DNA of 64,000 nt from Excoecaria cochinchinensis. Its lineage: Eukaryota > Streptophyta > Magnoliopsida > Malpighiales > Euphorbiaceae. Under the pieces are notes generated by a model. It saw nothing but the letters and a program-made list of their open reading frames with translations. It was not told the origin of the DNA and made no database searches. Below are positions 20,380-32,105 of the stretch, in pieces. The stretch is from assembly GCA_947683425.1 (NCBI GenBank), contig CANTUQ010000004.1:6486001-6550000 (forward strand). Reading direction: 5' to 3'. Position numbers and translations under genes: made by a program. Numbering within the stretch: the first letter of the stretch is position 1; the number at the start of each line of letters is the position of its first letter.

Positions 20380-23212
20380 TGTGACGCGCGCCGAACGCCG
20401 GGGCGCCCGAATCGCCCGCTTTCAAGGCCTTCGGGATGAGGTTCATAAAACTCGTAAGAATTTACAAGTGCATCTATGTTGGGCAATAAGGAGGTTTCTT
20501 GGAGTCGCCACCCATTAGAACATTGGGAAAGGTCATCTAGCCTCAGTGAGCCTAAGACGGCGCATATGCATCCATTTTGGGCAAGCTAGAGATATCTTGG
20601 AGGCTTCATACCAATAGAACATTGGGATGACCCTCTAACCCCGTGGAGCCTCGGATTATGCAAATTAGGCCTTTTGATAGGCAACAAGAGATATTTTGGA
20701 GACCCCTCCCCAATGAAATATTAAGATGGACATCTAACCTCATTAAGCCTAAGATCAGAGAAGGTTCGGGACTTCCCATTTATTCATACCTTGATTAATG
20801 TTATAATTGAGTTTTGAATTTAGCATTTTATCCCATTTCTCGTTCAATTCGGTGCAATTTAATAAAAACGCAGGTTGTCCATTAAGGGAAAGCGGTAAAT
20901 AAAGCATAATCAAAGTAAAGCACATGGAAATAAATACAACAAAACTAGGGGCGGAATACAACCCCCATTGTAAATAAAATACAAATCATACATAAAACAG
21001 GATATACATTAAAGATGAGGACATTGGTCCTAGCATGCATATTTATTATAAAACAATTTTGATGTGATAATTTCTATTTTGGATGGAGAAAATTGAGACA
21101 TTGGTCCCATTTTTATTAGGAAAGATTCCAAGTTAATTAATAAAAAATGGTTTAGCGATTTTCTTTCTAGCGTGCCTAAATAAACAATTTTATTAAAGAT
21201 TACATGGCAAAATAAATGAAAAAGCCAAATAAATAAAATATACAAATAAAGAAATTAAATATTTAACCCAAACGAGCCTTCGGAATCTCCTCGTGTGCTC
21301 GCAAAAATACCCAAAAGGGAAAATAAAATGTGAAATAAAAACAAACACAAATGAAATAATGTTAGTAATTAAATCAATTAAATAATAATAAATGAATGAC
21401 AAATTAAAATAAAACAAGGTGATGTGAAAGAATCATAATTGAATTAAAATGTTAACAAATCAAAATAAATGAAAATATACATTAAATGATAAAAGAATTA
21501 AATGATTTAACTGGAATAAATAAAACATGTTAATGAGTTAATATGTAAAAATATGAACATGATAATAATAATGATGAATAATGAAAATAAATAAATGAAT
21601 GAATAAACAGCAATAACAATGATAAAAGAATGATAAAAAATGAATAACAAAATAATGATAGCAATTAGATGAATGACATGGTTAATCGATATAATCACAA
21701 TTAATATAAAACATTTACATGGTAAAAATATCAATTAAAATGAATTTATTTAATTACATGTTAAAAATAATGATGAATTAAAGTAAAATAAATTAATTAC
21801 ATGTTAGGAATTAAAAGAAATTAATATTCACATGAACGAGAATAAAATGATATATAAACATATTAAATAAAACAAATAAAATAAATAAATGAATGAAAAT
21901 AACAAAAATATACATGAATAAATTAAATATGAACAGAAATAAAATAAAACAAAAGCGTCAAGCCCGGAATGTTTACCCTCAGAGTTTCGGATTCGATGAA
22001 GGTAAAAATGATATTGATTTCCTTGTTTGTGGTGTGCAATATTAGAGTGAAATATGATAATGTTGGAATTTTATTCCGGAAAAGATTGAAAAATGATCAA
22101 AAATTCTTTAAGGGCAAAGAATTAATTTCTTTGCCTAAAGAATAATATTGATAAAAAAAATGATTTTTATTGATTAGAAAAATGAAAAGATTATCTTAAG
22201 AACAAACAATCATTTTGTTTGTCTCAAAGAAAAAAAATGATTAAAAGTCTTATTTTAAAAAATCAAATGAAAAAATTAAATTTTGATAACAAACAATTGT
22301 TTTGTTTGTCTCAAAATTAATTTTTCATCAAAAAAAGATTCAAAAAAAAATCAATGGAAAAAGTTTTATTGAACACAAATAAAAGGTAAAAAAAAGAATT
22401 TTGAGAATAAATAATTGTTGTATTTGTCTCAAAAATTAAATCAACCAACAAAGCTCCTTCGAAATATATGTTTAGAATAAATTCTATTGGAAAAAAGTGA
22501 AAAAGATAAATTGAATTTTTGTTCTTTTTGGTGAGAAAAATCTGGAAATTATTGAGAGAGTTTGAAAGGAAGAAGAATAGAAAAAGATGAAAAAGACCTA
22601 ATTAAAATTCCCCCTCTTTCTCTTTCCATCTTTTTCTTTTTATATGAAGAAAATAGGAAAATAAAAATAATTAAAGGGGTAAGACCTAATTAAATCAGAT
22701 ATTAACAATTTTAAATTTTAAAAATTGAAAAAAACCTGAAAATCCCTTAAAAAAGTGATAAAAAATAGAATTTTGTGGAAAAAAAATCGGAAAAATTGAT
22801 TTTTGGGGCGAAAATGGCCATTTTGCGGCGGACAGGGGCTAACGACGCCCGTCGGCGCGCCCGACGGGCGTCCGTAGCGCACGCTAGGCGAGAGCGCTCG
22901 CCCAGCGTGGCGCGCGTGGACAATCGCGCCGAGCGATGGCTCTCCGCGCTGCCGCAAGGCGCCGTCGCGGCCGACGCTCGGAAATTTTTTATTTTTTTTA
23001 ATTGTTAAAGATTAACTAAAAATACTACAATTTCTAAACCCCATTTTTTAAATCTAATTTTTAAAATATTTTTTATTATTTTTTTTACTTTTTCACTCTA
23101 AAATGCAAATTTAAACAGGAAATCACCACTTTCAACATTTTTGCCTGTGACAAGGCATCTTATCATCATTGGGTAACTCTGATATGGGCTGCCTCAAGAC
23201 CCGGTGTCTACA
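20380..23212 (-). mobile_element. Solo TAT-type LTR nested in the Tekay LTR
   Basis: It is 2,833 bp in minus orientation: TGTGACGCGCG at the left edge (its 3' end) and GTGTCTACA at the right edge (its 5' end). The 5-bp TSD CTCCC is present at 20375-20379 and 23213-23217. No interior is present, so it is the product of LTR-LTR recombination. The AT-rich middle has no genes. Confidence 0.92.
22805..22985. repeat. GC-rich palindromic island of the solo TAT LTR
   Basis: Nested inverted repeats of the GACGCCCGTCGGCGCGCCCGA and GCGAGAGCGCTCGCCC kinds sit in otherwise AT-rich LTR. The position matches the CAGCTG-core islands of LTR-A/B/C, but the sequence is unrelated. Confidence 0.7.
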
Positions 23213-23259
23213 CTCCCAAAGGAAAACGCCTTCCGCATCTGCACGGGTAAAATACCGTG

Positions 23260-23277
23260 CTAAGCCATAACGCTTAG
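23260..23277. repeat. Degenerate CTAAGC hairpin
   Basis: CTAAGCC-ATAA-CGCTTAG has one mismatch relative to the hairpin at 33044-33061. It is accompanied by a short GCACGGG/CCGTGC pair. Confidence 0.6.
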
Positions 23278-23959
23278 TGGGGAAACACACAATAGCAGAG
23301 TGGACGGCCATTCACAATGGTCGTCAAAGCATAACACATACACAGTATGACATATGCGGATAATCATATCAGATATATAATCATGCTTGCAGAATAAAGA
23401 CATACATTCAGAAGCTCATATCCACATTCATATACATATAGACTAATTTCTCATACTTATCATTATGCGCATCCGAAAATCATATTCTTGTAATCATATC
23501 GAAGCAAACCAAAGCAAATAGAACACCTGCTGACTCATAGTAGTGGATAACGAGTATACAGACAGTATTTTATGGGTACGGATCGAATACAGCCAGTACC
23601 TTACGGGTATGAATCAAAAACCATTTATTTTATCACATTCAAAACAATTTTTCGGAGGGACCTTAAACAAGATCTAAAGTTCATAAGGGTTCGCGAGGAA
23701 CCAGACGGGGACCTGATCGGGGTCCAAACGGAACTGAGGCTGCAGCTAAAAGACTCTATTAGGCATACCTAACTGTCCACTAGACTGACTCTTGCAGGTT
23801 ATGTAATACAATTCAGGTTCCAAATCATAGCATATCATATATCATGAAGGATTCATAAAATTGCACATATAAACAAGCATATTATATAACATACTGAGGC
23901 AAAAATTCATGAAGAAACCATTTGAAATTCATTTTAGAAGAGAAGGTGAAACCGGAAAA

Positions 23960-24270
23960 ACAGGGCATGAAGAGGTCACTGTCGCGCTCGCCCCAGGTCG
24001 CGATCACGGCAATCTTCGCAATCTCGTAGAGGATCAAATACAATTCACTGTCGCACTCACGACAGGCATCGTGCTTGCGACAGTGAGCTACCAGCCCGAT
24101 CCGTCGCGCTCGCGCTCGAGAGCGCGCTCACGATAGAGGATCACCCAAAATAGCTCGGTAGTCGAGCTCTCTGTCACGCTCACGACAGAGGCTCTGCTGC
24201 TTCACTCGGCAGGGAGCTCGGACGTGTGCGAGATCTGCTTTCACCGGGCTCTGTTGCGAGGTCGCGACAG
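23960..24270. repeat. TCGCG-type palindrome array in the Tekay LTR
   Basis: It contains many overlapping inverted repeats such as CTGTCGCGCTCGC, GCTCGCGCTCGAGAGCGCGC and TGTTGCGAGGTCGCGACA. The same array type, in opposite orientation, is in the solo LTR at 45611-46410, where CTTTCACCGGGCTCTG is also shared. Arg/Ser-rich ORFs over it are an effect of the repeats. Confidence 0.75.
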
Positions 24271-25382
24271 AGTCATGATTTCCAGCCCTTACACGGGAAA
24301 TCTGTAGAAAATTCACCTCCACAACACCCAAACCACAAATCTCAACTCAAACATCAACTTACCTAAAATCCAGCAACCCAAACATCATAAACAACATAAA
24401 ATACAACATTTATACCAAGAATTTCAATTAAATCATGCTAAAAACAATATCAATTTACAAAATCCAAATCACATCACTATTCATTCCACCACTCAATCAA
24501 ATGCACATTTGGGTTCAATAACTCACAACCAAGGTTTCATGAATCATCTAAACCAAAACACATAACATATAAACCATTACAAACACCAAGAATACCAAAT
24601 TTTCCATTAATTCATCCAAAGAGCAAAAATCACAAAAATGCATAAATCACAAAAACTCCCAAACCTGAATCTCCTTAGCTCCTAATCACTTAGTGCCACT
24701 TCCCGATGCCTTCTCCTTCCTTTTGGGATCACGAGGAGGCTTAACTAACAACAACCCAACAAGGGCACACAAACAAAAACCCTAGATCAAAACCTTAAAC
24801 CCAAAAAATGAGAAAAAGAAGATGAACAAGATGAAAATGTAGAAAACTCACCAATAAGAATGCTTGGAGATGATCAATTCCCACCAACTATGACTTGCAT
24901 CCAAGCTAGGGCACAAAATGGGAAGAGAAGAGGAAGAAGAGAAATGAAGAGAAGAGAGAAACGGGATTGAGGGAGCAGAATTTATGCTTCCTTTTCTCTT
25001 CCCTCTTCTAAATCCCCTCTCTCCTAACCCTAGCCATGTGTGCTCTCCCTAGTGGTGGAAATTAACCACTCACACCCAACAAAAATACACTACACGCACC
25101 CAATAACAACCCAACTAATAACACCCTACAAATGTGTGAGCACAACACACAAACACAACTCACTCACTCACATCCTACAAACATGTGAGCAACACACCCA
25201 AATACAACCCAACTAATTCACACCTTAATATCAAATATGCACCCAGAGACTAGCAAAACCCCAAAACATGCATTTTACCCAAAATACTCGCATCACAAGC
25301 CAAGCACATACAATGAATGCACACACACAAATGGCTCATACTACTAGGGGGCAAATGGGGTGTGACAACTCTCCCCTACTAA

Positions 25383-25584
25383 TAAGAATTTCGTCCTCGA
25401 AATTCTCACCTGAACTGAACAAATGCGGATACTGAGCCCTTATGGATGCCTCTGGTTCCCAAGTCGCTTCTTCGACTCCGTGGTGATTCCGTAATACTTT
25501 GACCAACTGGACTTGCTTGCTCCTCAACTGTCTCACTTCTCGCGCTAGGATGGCTTTTGGTTCCTGATCATAAGAAAAGTCTGG
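25383..25584 (-). pseudogene. Chromodomain, C-terminal end of integrase (Tekay #2)
   Basis: Residues EVRQLRSKQVQLVKVLRNHH, then VEEATWEPEASIRAQYPHLF, match the C-terminal chromodomain of chromoviral integrases, thought to guide insertion to modified histones. The aromatic cage Trp of VLWRNH is lost (VLRNHH). A stop separates it from the upstream integrase segment at about 25585. Confidence 0.85.
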
Positions 25585-26700
25585 TTACACTTGCACATCT
25601 TGAATCGATAATACATGCGAAGGATCCGATCTATACCGACGTAGCATCGAAACATGGAAAACATCATGTAACTTCGCTAACTCCATCGGTAAAGCCAACC
25701 TATAGGCTACCGGACCAACCTTAGCTAACACCTCATATGATTCAATAATCCGAGGACTAAGCTTACCCTTCTTAACAAACCGTAGCACTTTTCTCCAATG
25801 AGAACTTTAAGAAAAACTTTATCCCCGACCTCAAACTAAACATCCTTTCTCTTCAGGTTAGCACAGGATTTCTGCCGATCCTTAGCCACCTTCAAATTTT
25901 GCTGCACAACTCTGATCTTCTCCTCGGAATCCCTAACCAACTCTAGCCCAATAATCGCACGCTTTGATAACTCAATCCAATAAACTGGAGTCCTACACTG
26001 CCGACCATACAAAGCCTCGTATGGTGACATACCAATGCTCGACTGATAACTGTTGTTATAGGCAAACTCCATCAACTGCACATATCTGTCCCAACTACCC
26101 GAAAAATCCAATTCACAAGCCCGCAACATATCCTCTAAAATCTTAATCACTCGCTCTGACTGACCATCTGTCTGAGGATAAAATGCCGTACTTAAATTCA
26201 ACTTGGTACCCAAAGATCTCTGTAGTTCCTTCCAAAACTTAGACGTAAACCTTGGGTCTCGATCGGATACTATAGACAACGGCACTCCATGCAATCTAAC
26301 TACCTCATCCACATAGATACTGGCTAACTTATCCATCGGATATTCCACTCTAACTGGCAGAAAATGAGTTGACTTCGTAAGTTGATCCACTATTACCCAT
26401 ACTGAGTCATGCTTCTTCTAAGTCAAAGGCAAACTAGATACAAAGTCCATGGCGATATCATCCCACTTCCACTCGGGAACGGATAAAGGTGTGACCAATC
26501 CCGAAGGAACTTGATGCTCAGCCTTTACCTGCTGATATGTTAAGGACTTAGACACCAAATCCACAATATCCCTCTTCATACCGGACCACAAATAAAACTA
26601 CTTCATGTCTCGGTACATCTTGTCACCACCGGGATGTATACTGAAAACCGTAGTGTGTTCCTCACTCGAAAGCTGGTTCCTTAACTCCTCATTCTCAGGT
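25585..26700 (-). pseudogene. Integrase (Tekay #2)
   Basis: Zinc region (HPGGDK; the Cys pair is degraded, CLTC to SLTY), core Asp in MDQLTKS (normally VDRLTKS), SIVSDRDPRF with the second Asp, and TDGQSERV with the catalytic Glu are all visible. They are followed by YEALYGRQCRTPVYW, KLSPRIIESYEVLAKVGPVA and HDVFHVSMLRRY. The main open pieces are 25836-26390 and 25585-25788. Stops occur at MK-stop-FY, LT-stop-KKH and after KRKDV, and a frameshift lies at about 25795. Confidence 0.88.
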
Positions 26701-27449
26701 ACACACAAACAATTTCCATACATAAGCACCCCATCCAAAACCGAGAACTCTGACTGGTTACCAGAACTAACCTCTTGCACAATCCGTTGCAACCTCTCAT
26801 CATCCTTCTGAGCTTCCACAATCCTCTATCTCAAGGTAGGCTTCACTCTCAATTGAGCAACCAAAGCCCCATCCGAATCAAACCTCCACCTGAAATGCTT
26901 CAAGAACAAAGCAGAAATCGACTTCCGACTCAAAGCATCCACGACCACATTGGCCTTACCCCGGTGGTAATCCAATATGCAGTCGTAGTCCTTGAACAAC
27001 TCTAGCCAATGGCGCTGCCTCATGTTCAACTCCTTCTGCGTGAGGAGATACTTCAGGCTCTTATTGTCCGTAAAAATCCTACACTTCTCCCAATACAGAT
27101 AATACCGCCAAATCTTCAAAGCAAAGATCACTGCCGCCAACTCCAAATCGTGCGTCGGATAGTTCCTCTCATGTGGCTTTAACTGACGGGAAGCATAAGC
27201 CACAACCTTTCCCTCTTGCATCAAAACACAACCAAGACCGACATCCGAAGAGTCACTATACATTATAAACTCCTTATGCGAGATGGGTTGAGTAAGTATA
27301 GGAGCTTCGACTAGCAAACCCTTCAACTGCTCAAAACAAGCCTGACACTTATCCGACCACTCAAATCTAACCCCTTTCCTCAACAACCTCATCATCGGAG
27401 CAGCAATAACCGAGAAACCCTCCACAAACCGACGGTAGTAACCCACCAA
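26701..27449 (-). pseudogene. RNase H domain (Tekay #2)
   Basis: It shows the connection (MVGYYRRFVEGFSVIAAPM), YSDSSDVGLG, then ASRQLKPHERNYPTHDLEL and FTDNKSLKYL. A stop follows PTLR at about 26826, and an open tail reaches 26598. It is closely similar to 16608-17249. Confidence 0.85.
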
Positions 27450-28190
27450 ACCAAGAAATATGACCCAATCTTGGCCGGATCAACTTGAATACCCTTACCC
27501 GACACAATATGACCCAAGAATGACACTTCCCAAAGCCAAAAATTGCACTTACTAAGCTTGGCAAACACGATGCTCTCTCAGAACTTGTAGAACCAACCGA
27601 AGATACTCCTCATGCTCACTCTTATCCTTAGAATAAACCAAGATATCATCTATGAATACTACTATAAATCGATCAAGATATGGCCTGAACACTCGGTTCA
27701 TCAAATCCATGAAAGCCGCAGGGGCATTGGTCAAACCAAATGGCATCACTAAAAACTCATAGTGGCCATACCTAGTCCGAAATGCAATCTTAACCACATC
27801 AGCATCCTTAACTCGCAACTGATAATAACCCGACCGGAGATCAATCTTCAAAAAGACACTTGCACCTCAGAGCTAATCAAACAAATCTTCGACTCTAGGC
27901 AGTGGATACTTGCTCTTCACTGTGACCTTGTTGATTTGCCTATAGTCGATACACATTCTCATAGAACCATCCTTTTTCTTAACAAATAACACTGGAGCTC
28001 CCCATGGAGATATGCTGGGTCGAATAAACCCCTTATCCAATAGCTCTTGTAGCTGAGTTTTGAGTTTTCTCAACTCTACAGGAGCCATCCGATACGGTGC
28101 TTTCGATATAGGAAAAGTACCCAGCATTATCTCTATAGATAACTCCACCTCTCTCTCCACAGGCAAATCAAGCAGTTCGCTCGGAAACAC
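27450..28190 (-). pseudogene. Reverse transcriptase domain (Tekay #2)
   Basis: Motifs are GFIRPSISPWGAPVLFVKKKD, CIDYRQINKVTVKSKYPLPR, KIDLRSGYYQLRVKD, MPFGLTNAPAAFM and the catalytic FIDDILVYSKD. It is better preserved at key residues than copy #1. A frameshift at about 27560 (REHRVCQA for REHRLFAK), a small deletion near 27460 and stops near 27870 break it. The TGA before FGDVFP is shared with copy #1. Confidence 0.88.
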
Positions 28191-28199
28191 ATCCCCAAA

Positions 28200-28850
28200 C
28201 TCTCAAACAACCAGGATATCCTCAATCCTAACATGATCCCGCTTAGAATCCAGTACCACTGCTAGAAAAGCCTCACAACCATTCCTAATAAATCTCTTAG
28301 CTTGCATTGTGAAAATAACATTACTCAAAGAACTAGCACCCAAACCTTTAACACAGACGATCGATCTCTATCCTGAAGCACAACCGTCTTCCTATGGCAA
28401 TCGACCACTGCCCGGTGCTTACCCAATCAATCCATACCCAAAATTAGATCAAACTCTCTGAAAGGCAACTCAATCAAATCTGCTGGAAACTCAACTCCCT
28501 CAACCAATAGGGGTCAATTCCTATACATTCTACTCACATTGACACTATGCCCTAAAGGACTGGTCACACAGATCTCATAATCTAACCGGTCTACATCATG
28601 CAACTTATCACTTAACTTATCAGTGCACAAATATGAGTATGTGGAACCAGGGTCAATTAGAACACATAATTCGGTGTCATGGAGTAGAAACTTACCAGCA
28701 CTCACATCAGACGCATCCTGCTCCTCCCTGGCTCTCACAGCATAAGCTCTGGCTGGAACAGATAACGGACGCTCAACTGTCTCAGATGTAGCTCGCTCTC
28801 TAGGTCGACCGCCTCGACCTCTATCCCTGCCTCTACCATGGGCAGCTTGC
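28200..28850 (-). pseudogene. Aspartic protease and Arg/Gly linker (Tekay #2)
   Basis: LIDPGSTYSYL is the active-site motif. A stop after SRMYRN (about 28514) and ILGMD-stop-LG break the frame, and a small deletion near 28350 shifts it. The linker upstream corresponds to 18720-18830 of copy #1 and ends at the deletion junction at 28855-28858. Confidence 0.82.
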
Positions 28851-30852
28851 GTGGCATTTATTCATACATTGATTAAAGTTATGATTGAGTTTTTACTTTA
28901 AGATTTCATTTCTTTTCTCATACAATTTAATGCATTAATTAAAGTGAAAATCAATCAACTTGTGAAAACGGTAAATAAAAGTAAATTAAACATAAAGTAA
29001 ATGAAGGCACAATAAAATACAACAAAACTAGGGTCGGAATACAACCCCCATTGTAAATGAAATGGAAATCATACATAAAATAGGGTATTTATTATAGATG
29101 AGGACATTGGTCCTCGCATGCATACTTTAAGAGAAAAGTGTAAAATGCGACGGTTTATTTAGATGAAAAACTAGGGCATTGGTCCCATTTTTATTAGAAA
29201 TATTCCAAATTAATTAATATAAATATTTTTGTGATTTTCTTTTAAACGTGCATAAAATAAATAATTTTATTAAAAATTACATGGAAAAATAAATGAAAAA
29301 GCCAAATAAAGAAAATAATACAAATAATAAAGAATAAAAGGTCAAACCAAGCGAGCCTCCTAGATCTCTCCATTTACTCGCGAGAATGCCCAAGCAAAGA
29401 AAATAAGTGTTGGAATCAAAAACAAAGACAAGTAATGTAACACCCCGAAATGTACCCTAGAAGGATTTGTGTATTTTCGGGGATTTTGATAATCGAAATC
29501 GTGTGATGTGATGGTCGGAGTGATTAAGTAGTAGGAAAAGATATGATCAGAATTAAGAAAAAGAAAGCCAAGGGTATTTCGGTAATTTTACATATAGGGA
29601 TTTAATTGAGTGGAATAAATAAATATGAGGGCTAAATTTTGAGAATGGATCATTTATATGCCGAATGTATGTAAGTTGTGGTTTTAGGTGTGTCGAAAGG
29701 ACGAATTCGGCATTAGTGCAAAAGTTTCGGCAAGTGCGGCCAATTGCAAATTTGTAAGGTATTAATTTAGGACTTAATTGAAGGGGATAAGATTTAATTG
29801 TGGGCCAATGTAAAATTATATTTATGTATTATGTGAAGGAAGGATTAAAAAGGAATTAAGGGACCAAAAAGGGGAAATATCATAAAAAATCTATTGAGGG
29901 CCAATAGGAGGAGGACATGTGGCATTTGAGATAAGTTTAACTTAATTAGGAGAGAGTGAGAGCAGATTTCTGCTCATTTCCCCTCTCCTTCACGTTTTGC
30001 CTTCTCCTTTTCCCTTCCTCTTCTTCTTCATCCCACGCCAGCCCCTCTCTCTCTTCTTGCAAGCCCAAGTTGTGTATAATGGATTGTAGCTCAAGTGCGT
30101 TTATGAGAGATTAGAGATAGAAGGGTAAGTTATAACTTTCGATTTCTGCAATTCCTCTTTGGTTAATTAGAAACCCTAAGTAATGTTATGTATTTTCTTG
30201 ATGAGGAAATTGAAGTGGTGAATCTATGGAAGAGTATATGAGCAAGGAAGTACTACCATTTAAGCTAGTGGAGCAAAGGAGTTAAGGTTTGGGAACTTTC
30301 TTTTATCTGTATATGAATTTTTGGTATATTCATGTATGATACAAGCTTCTTGAGTGTATTGTGATGATTTGTGATGATGGTAGTGAGTGTTGGCTCAAAT
30401 GACTCATTGTTGCATGTGAATAGGTTTTTGGGTGAAAAACTGGATTAGAATACACTGGACCTTTCTTCGGTTATTACACTGTTTTGGGAGTTTTAGAACT
30501 CCAAATAATATGAAATCAGTACCTTTAGAAAGCTAAGACATATTTCTACAAATGTGTTAGAAATAGGTTTGAGCTAATTGCAACTCTAAGTGTCCCAAAA
30601 GTGGTCAAGAAGTAGAGTCATCTTCTTTGGACGGGTTCAGGGAAGCACTGTGGGTTGTTTAGATCATATCTAAATCTATAGATGTCCAATTGACCTGTAA
30701 TTTGTTGCATTTGGAAGTTAACATCCTATATAACATTTGTTAAGAAGGAAGTTGTGGCTAAAAATGAGTTCTAGACTTTTATATAGGCTGTACAAAACTG
30801 TGGTGTGAACCAGTCCCGAAATTTTGCTTCTGTTTTGCAATATTTTGGTATG

Positions 30853-30961
30853 TCACGGTGGCAACCAAAATGGTTACCACCGTGACCTATAAAAATGCAG
30901 GGCATAATGCTCATTTTTGGACCTCACGGTGACAACCAATTGGTTACCACCGTGACCACCT
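30853..30961. repeat. Two TCACGGTGG hairpins
   Basis: TCACGGTGGCAACC pairs with GGTTACCACCGTGA, and about 65 bp later a second hairpin TCACGGTGACAACC pairs with GGTTACCACCGTGA. Both have short loops. Confidence 0.8.
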
Positions 30962-31573
30962 CCTAATATGCATAATTTGAGTGTTTTTCTTCCCGAAACG
31001 TACCTGAACTTCATGGTAAGTTCCTATAGCATGTCTAACTCATTTCTAACCTTAGGAAATGAGTATGTGGGTGGTCGTTAATCCAAATTGTAAGTGATTA
31101 AAACTATAGCATAAGAGTTTAATAATGAAATTAAATGTATATATATATGCTTTTAATTATCGAACAAGATATGCCTGTGGTACTGATCGTGTATGATATG
31201 AACAAGTATGCATAATCATGAATTGAGTTTGTTTAATGGAAAAATGTATATAGGGGATACGGGCAATGAATGCGTGATGAAAGTAATTGCCTAACAATAT
31301 TATACGATGCATGCATTGGTAATAGATGTTATTAGAATATGTTAATATGCAAGGTATTTATGATATTTTAACGGTTCATGTGGATACTTGAGTGCCTATA
31401 TAATATGATAATGATTAAGGTGATTTAATGCTTTTAGATTATGAATTTCTCTTTTAAACAGAGACCTGTAATGTGGCAAACCGGGTAAGTAAGTGTTTAT
31501 GTAAATGTATAAATAGTTTGTATGAATGATATGATTAAGTGAGAAGAATAGCATTCTGTTTTGAGGTTTTTGG

Positions 31574-31763
31574 TATGTCACGGTGGCAATGAATGTGGTT
31601 ACCACCGTGACCTACCCCAGATTTGCATTCTGTTTTGAGGGTTTGGTATGTCACGGTGGCAATGAATGTGGTTACCACCGTGACCACCTGCAGATTTGCA
31701 TTCTGTTTTGGGTTCATGGTATGTCACGGTGACAACCAACCTGGTTGTGACCGTGACCTACCC
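31574..31763. repeat. Three tandem 73-bp units, each with a TCACGGTG hairpin
   Basis: Units start at 31574, 31647 and 31720. Each carries TATGTCACGGTG, a short loop and an ACCGTGACC arm, joined by a linker with GATTTGCATTCTGTTTTG. The third unit differs in both arms together (CAACC with GGTTG), so pairing is kept. Confidence 0.82.
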
Positions 31764-31978
31764 TGTTTTTGTAAAAAGTGTTTAATTGTTAAAAGCAAAG
31801 TTTGAGTGTTAAGTTAACGAGTGGCATGATAATATTTCCATATTTGACTCTGATAAATCTTAGAACCTTGAATAGTGCTAAAGTATGTTGATGGAACTAT
31901 ATCATATGCTTTGTAAAATGAATAGTATGATGATGGTTATATATTGTCTGATGTGACACATGATTTGAATGATGCATG

Positions 31979-32105
31979 ACCTGCGAGAGTCAGTCTAGTG
32001 GATAGTTAGGCATGCCTAATAGAGTCTATGTATGTGTAGCTGCAGCGCCCTTTGAACGATTTGGACCCTGATCAGGTCCCCGAATGGTTCCTCGCGAACC
32101 CCTAT
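31979..32105 (+). other. Conserved LTR block with TTAGGCATGCCTAA
   Basis: This block is almost unchanged at 46694-46822 and, reversed, at about 23640-23810. It includes the perfect palindrome TTAGGCATGCCTAA (32006-32019) and CCCTGATCAGGTCCCCGAATGG. It stands out because flanking LTR DNA has diverged. Confidence 0.65.

Larger units (their letters stand above)
20003..25367 (-). mobile_element. Single LTR shared by two Tekay/Del-type elements
   Basis: On the minus strand it starts TGTCACACCCC at 25367, directly after the polypurine tract of element #2, and ends at 20003 directly before the primer site of element #1. The final CA has become TA. Removing the nested TAT LTR and one TSD copy (2,838 bp) leaves about 2.5 kb. 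It holds an AT-poor TCGCG palindrome array (23960-24270), a degenerate CTAAGC..GCTTAG hairpin (23260-23277) and the conserved GGCAT-type palindrome block (about 23640-23810). It acts as 3' LTR of #2 and 5' LTR of #1. Confidence 0.85.
25368..28858 (-). mobile_element. Tekay/Del-type chromovirus interior #2 (gag and 5' LTR deleted)
   Basis: Right to left: end of the Gly/Arg linker, protease, RT, RNase H, integrase and chromodomain, then the polypurine tract (AGTAGGGGAGAGT at 25368-25380) and the shared LTR. Gag and the 5' LTR are missing. At 28855-28858 the gag-linker sequence GGCATT runs straight into a TAT LTR at its internal CATTTATTCATAC. The shared CATT points to end-joining deletion. Confidence 0.85.

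Noticed and set aside
22775..23008. Arg/Ala-rich ORF through the GC island (and 8235-8648, 15715-16086)
   Set aside because: Composition follows the GC-rich palindromes and LTR-end repeats; not shared as protein between copies.
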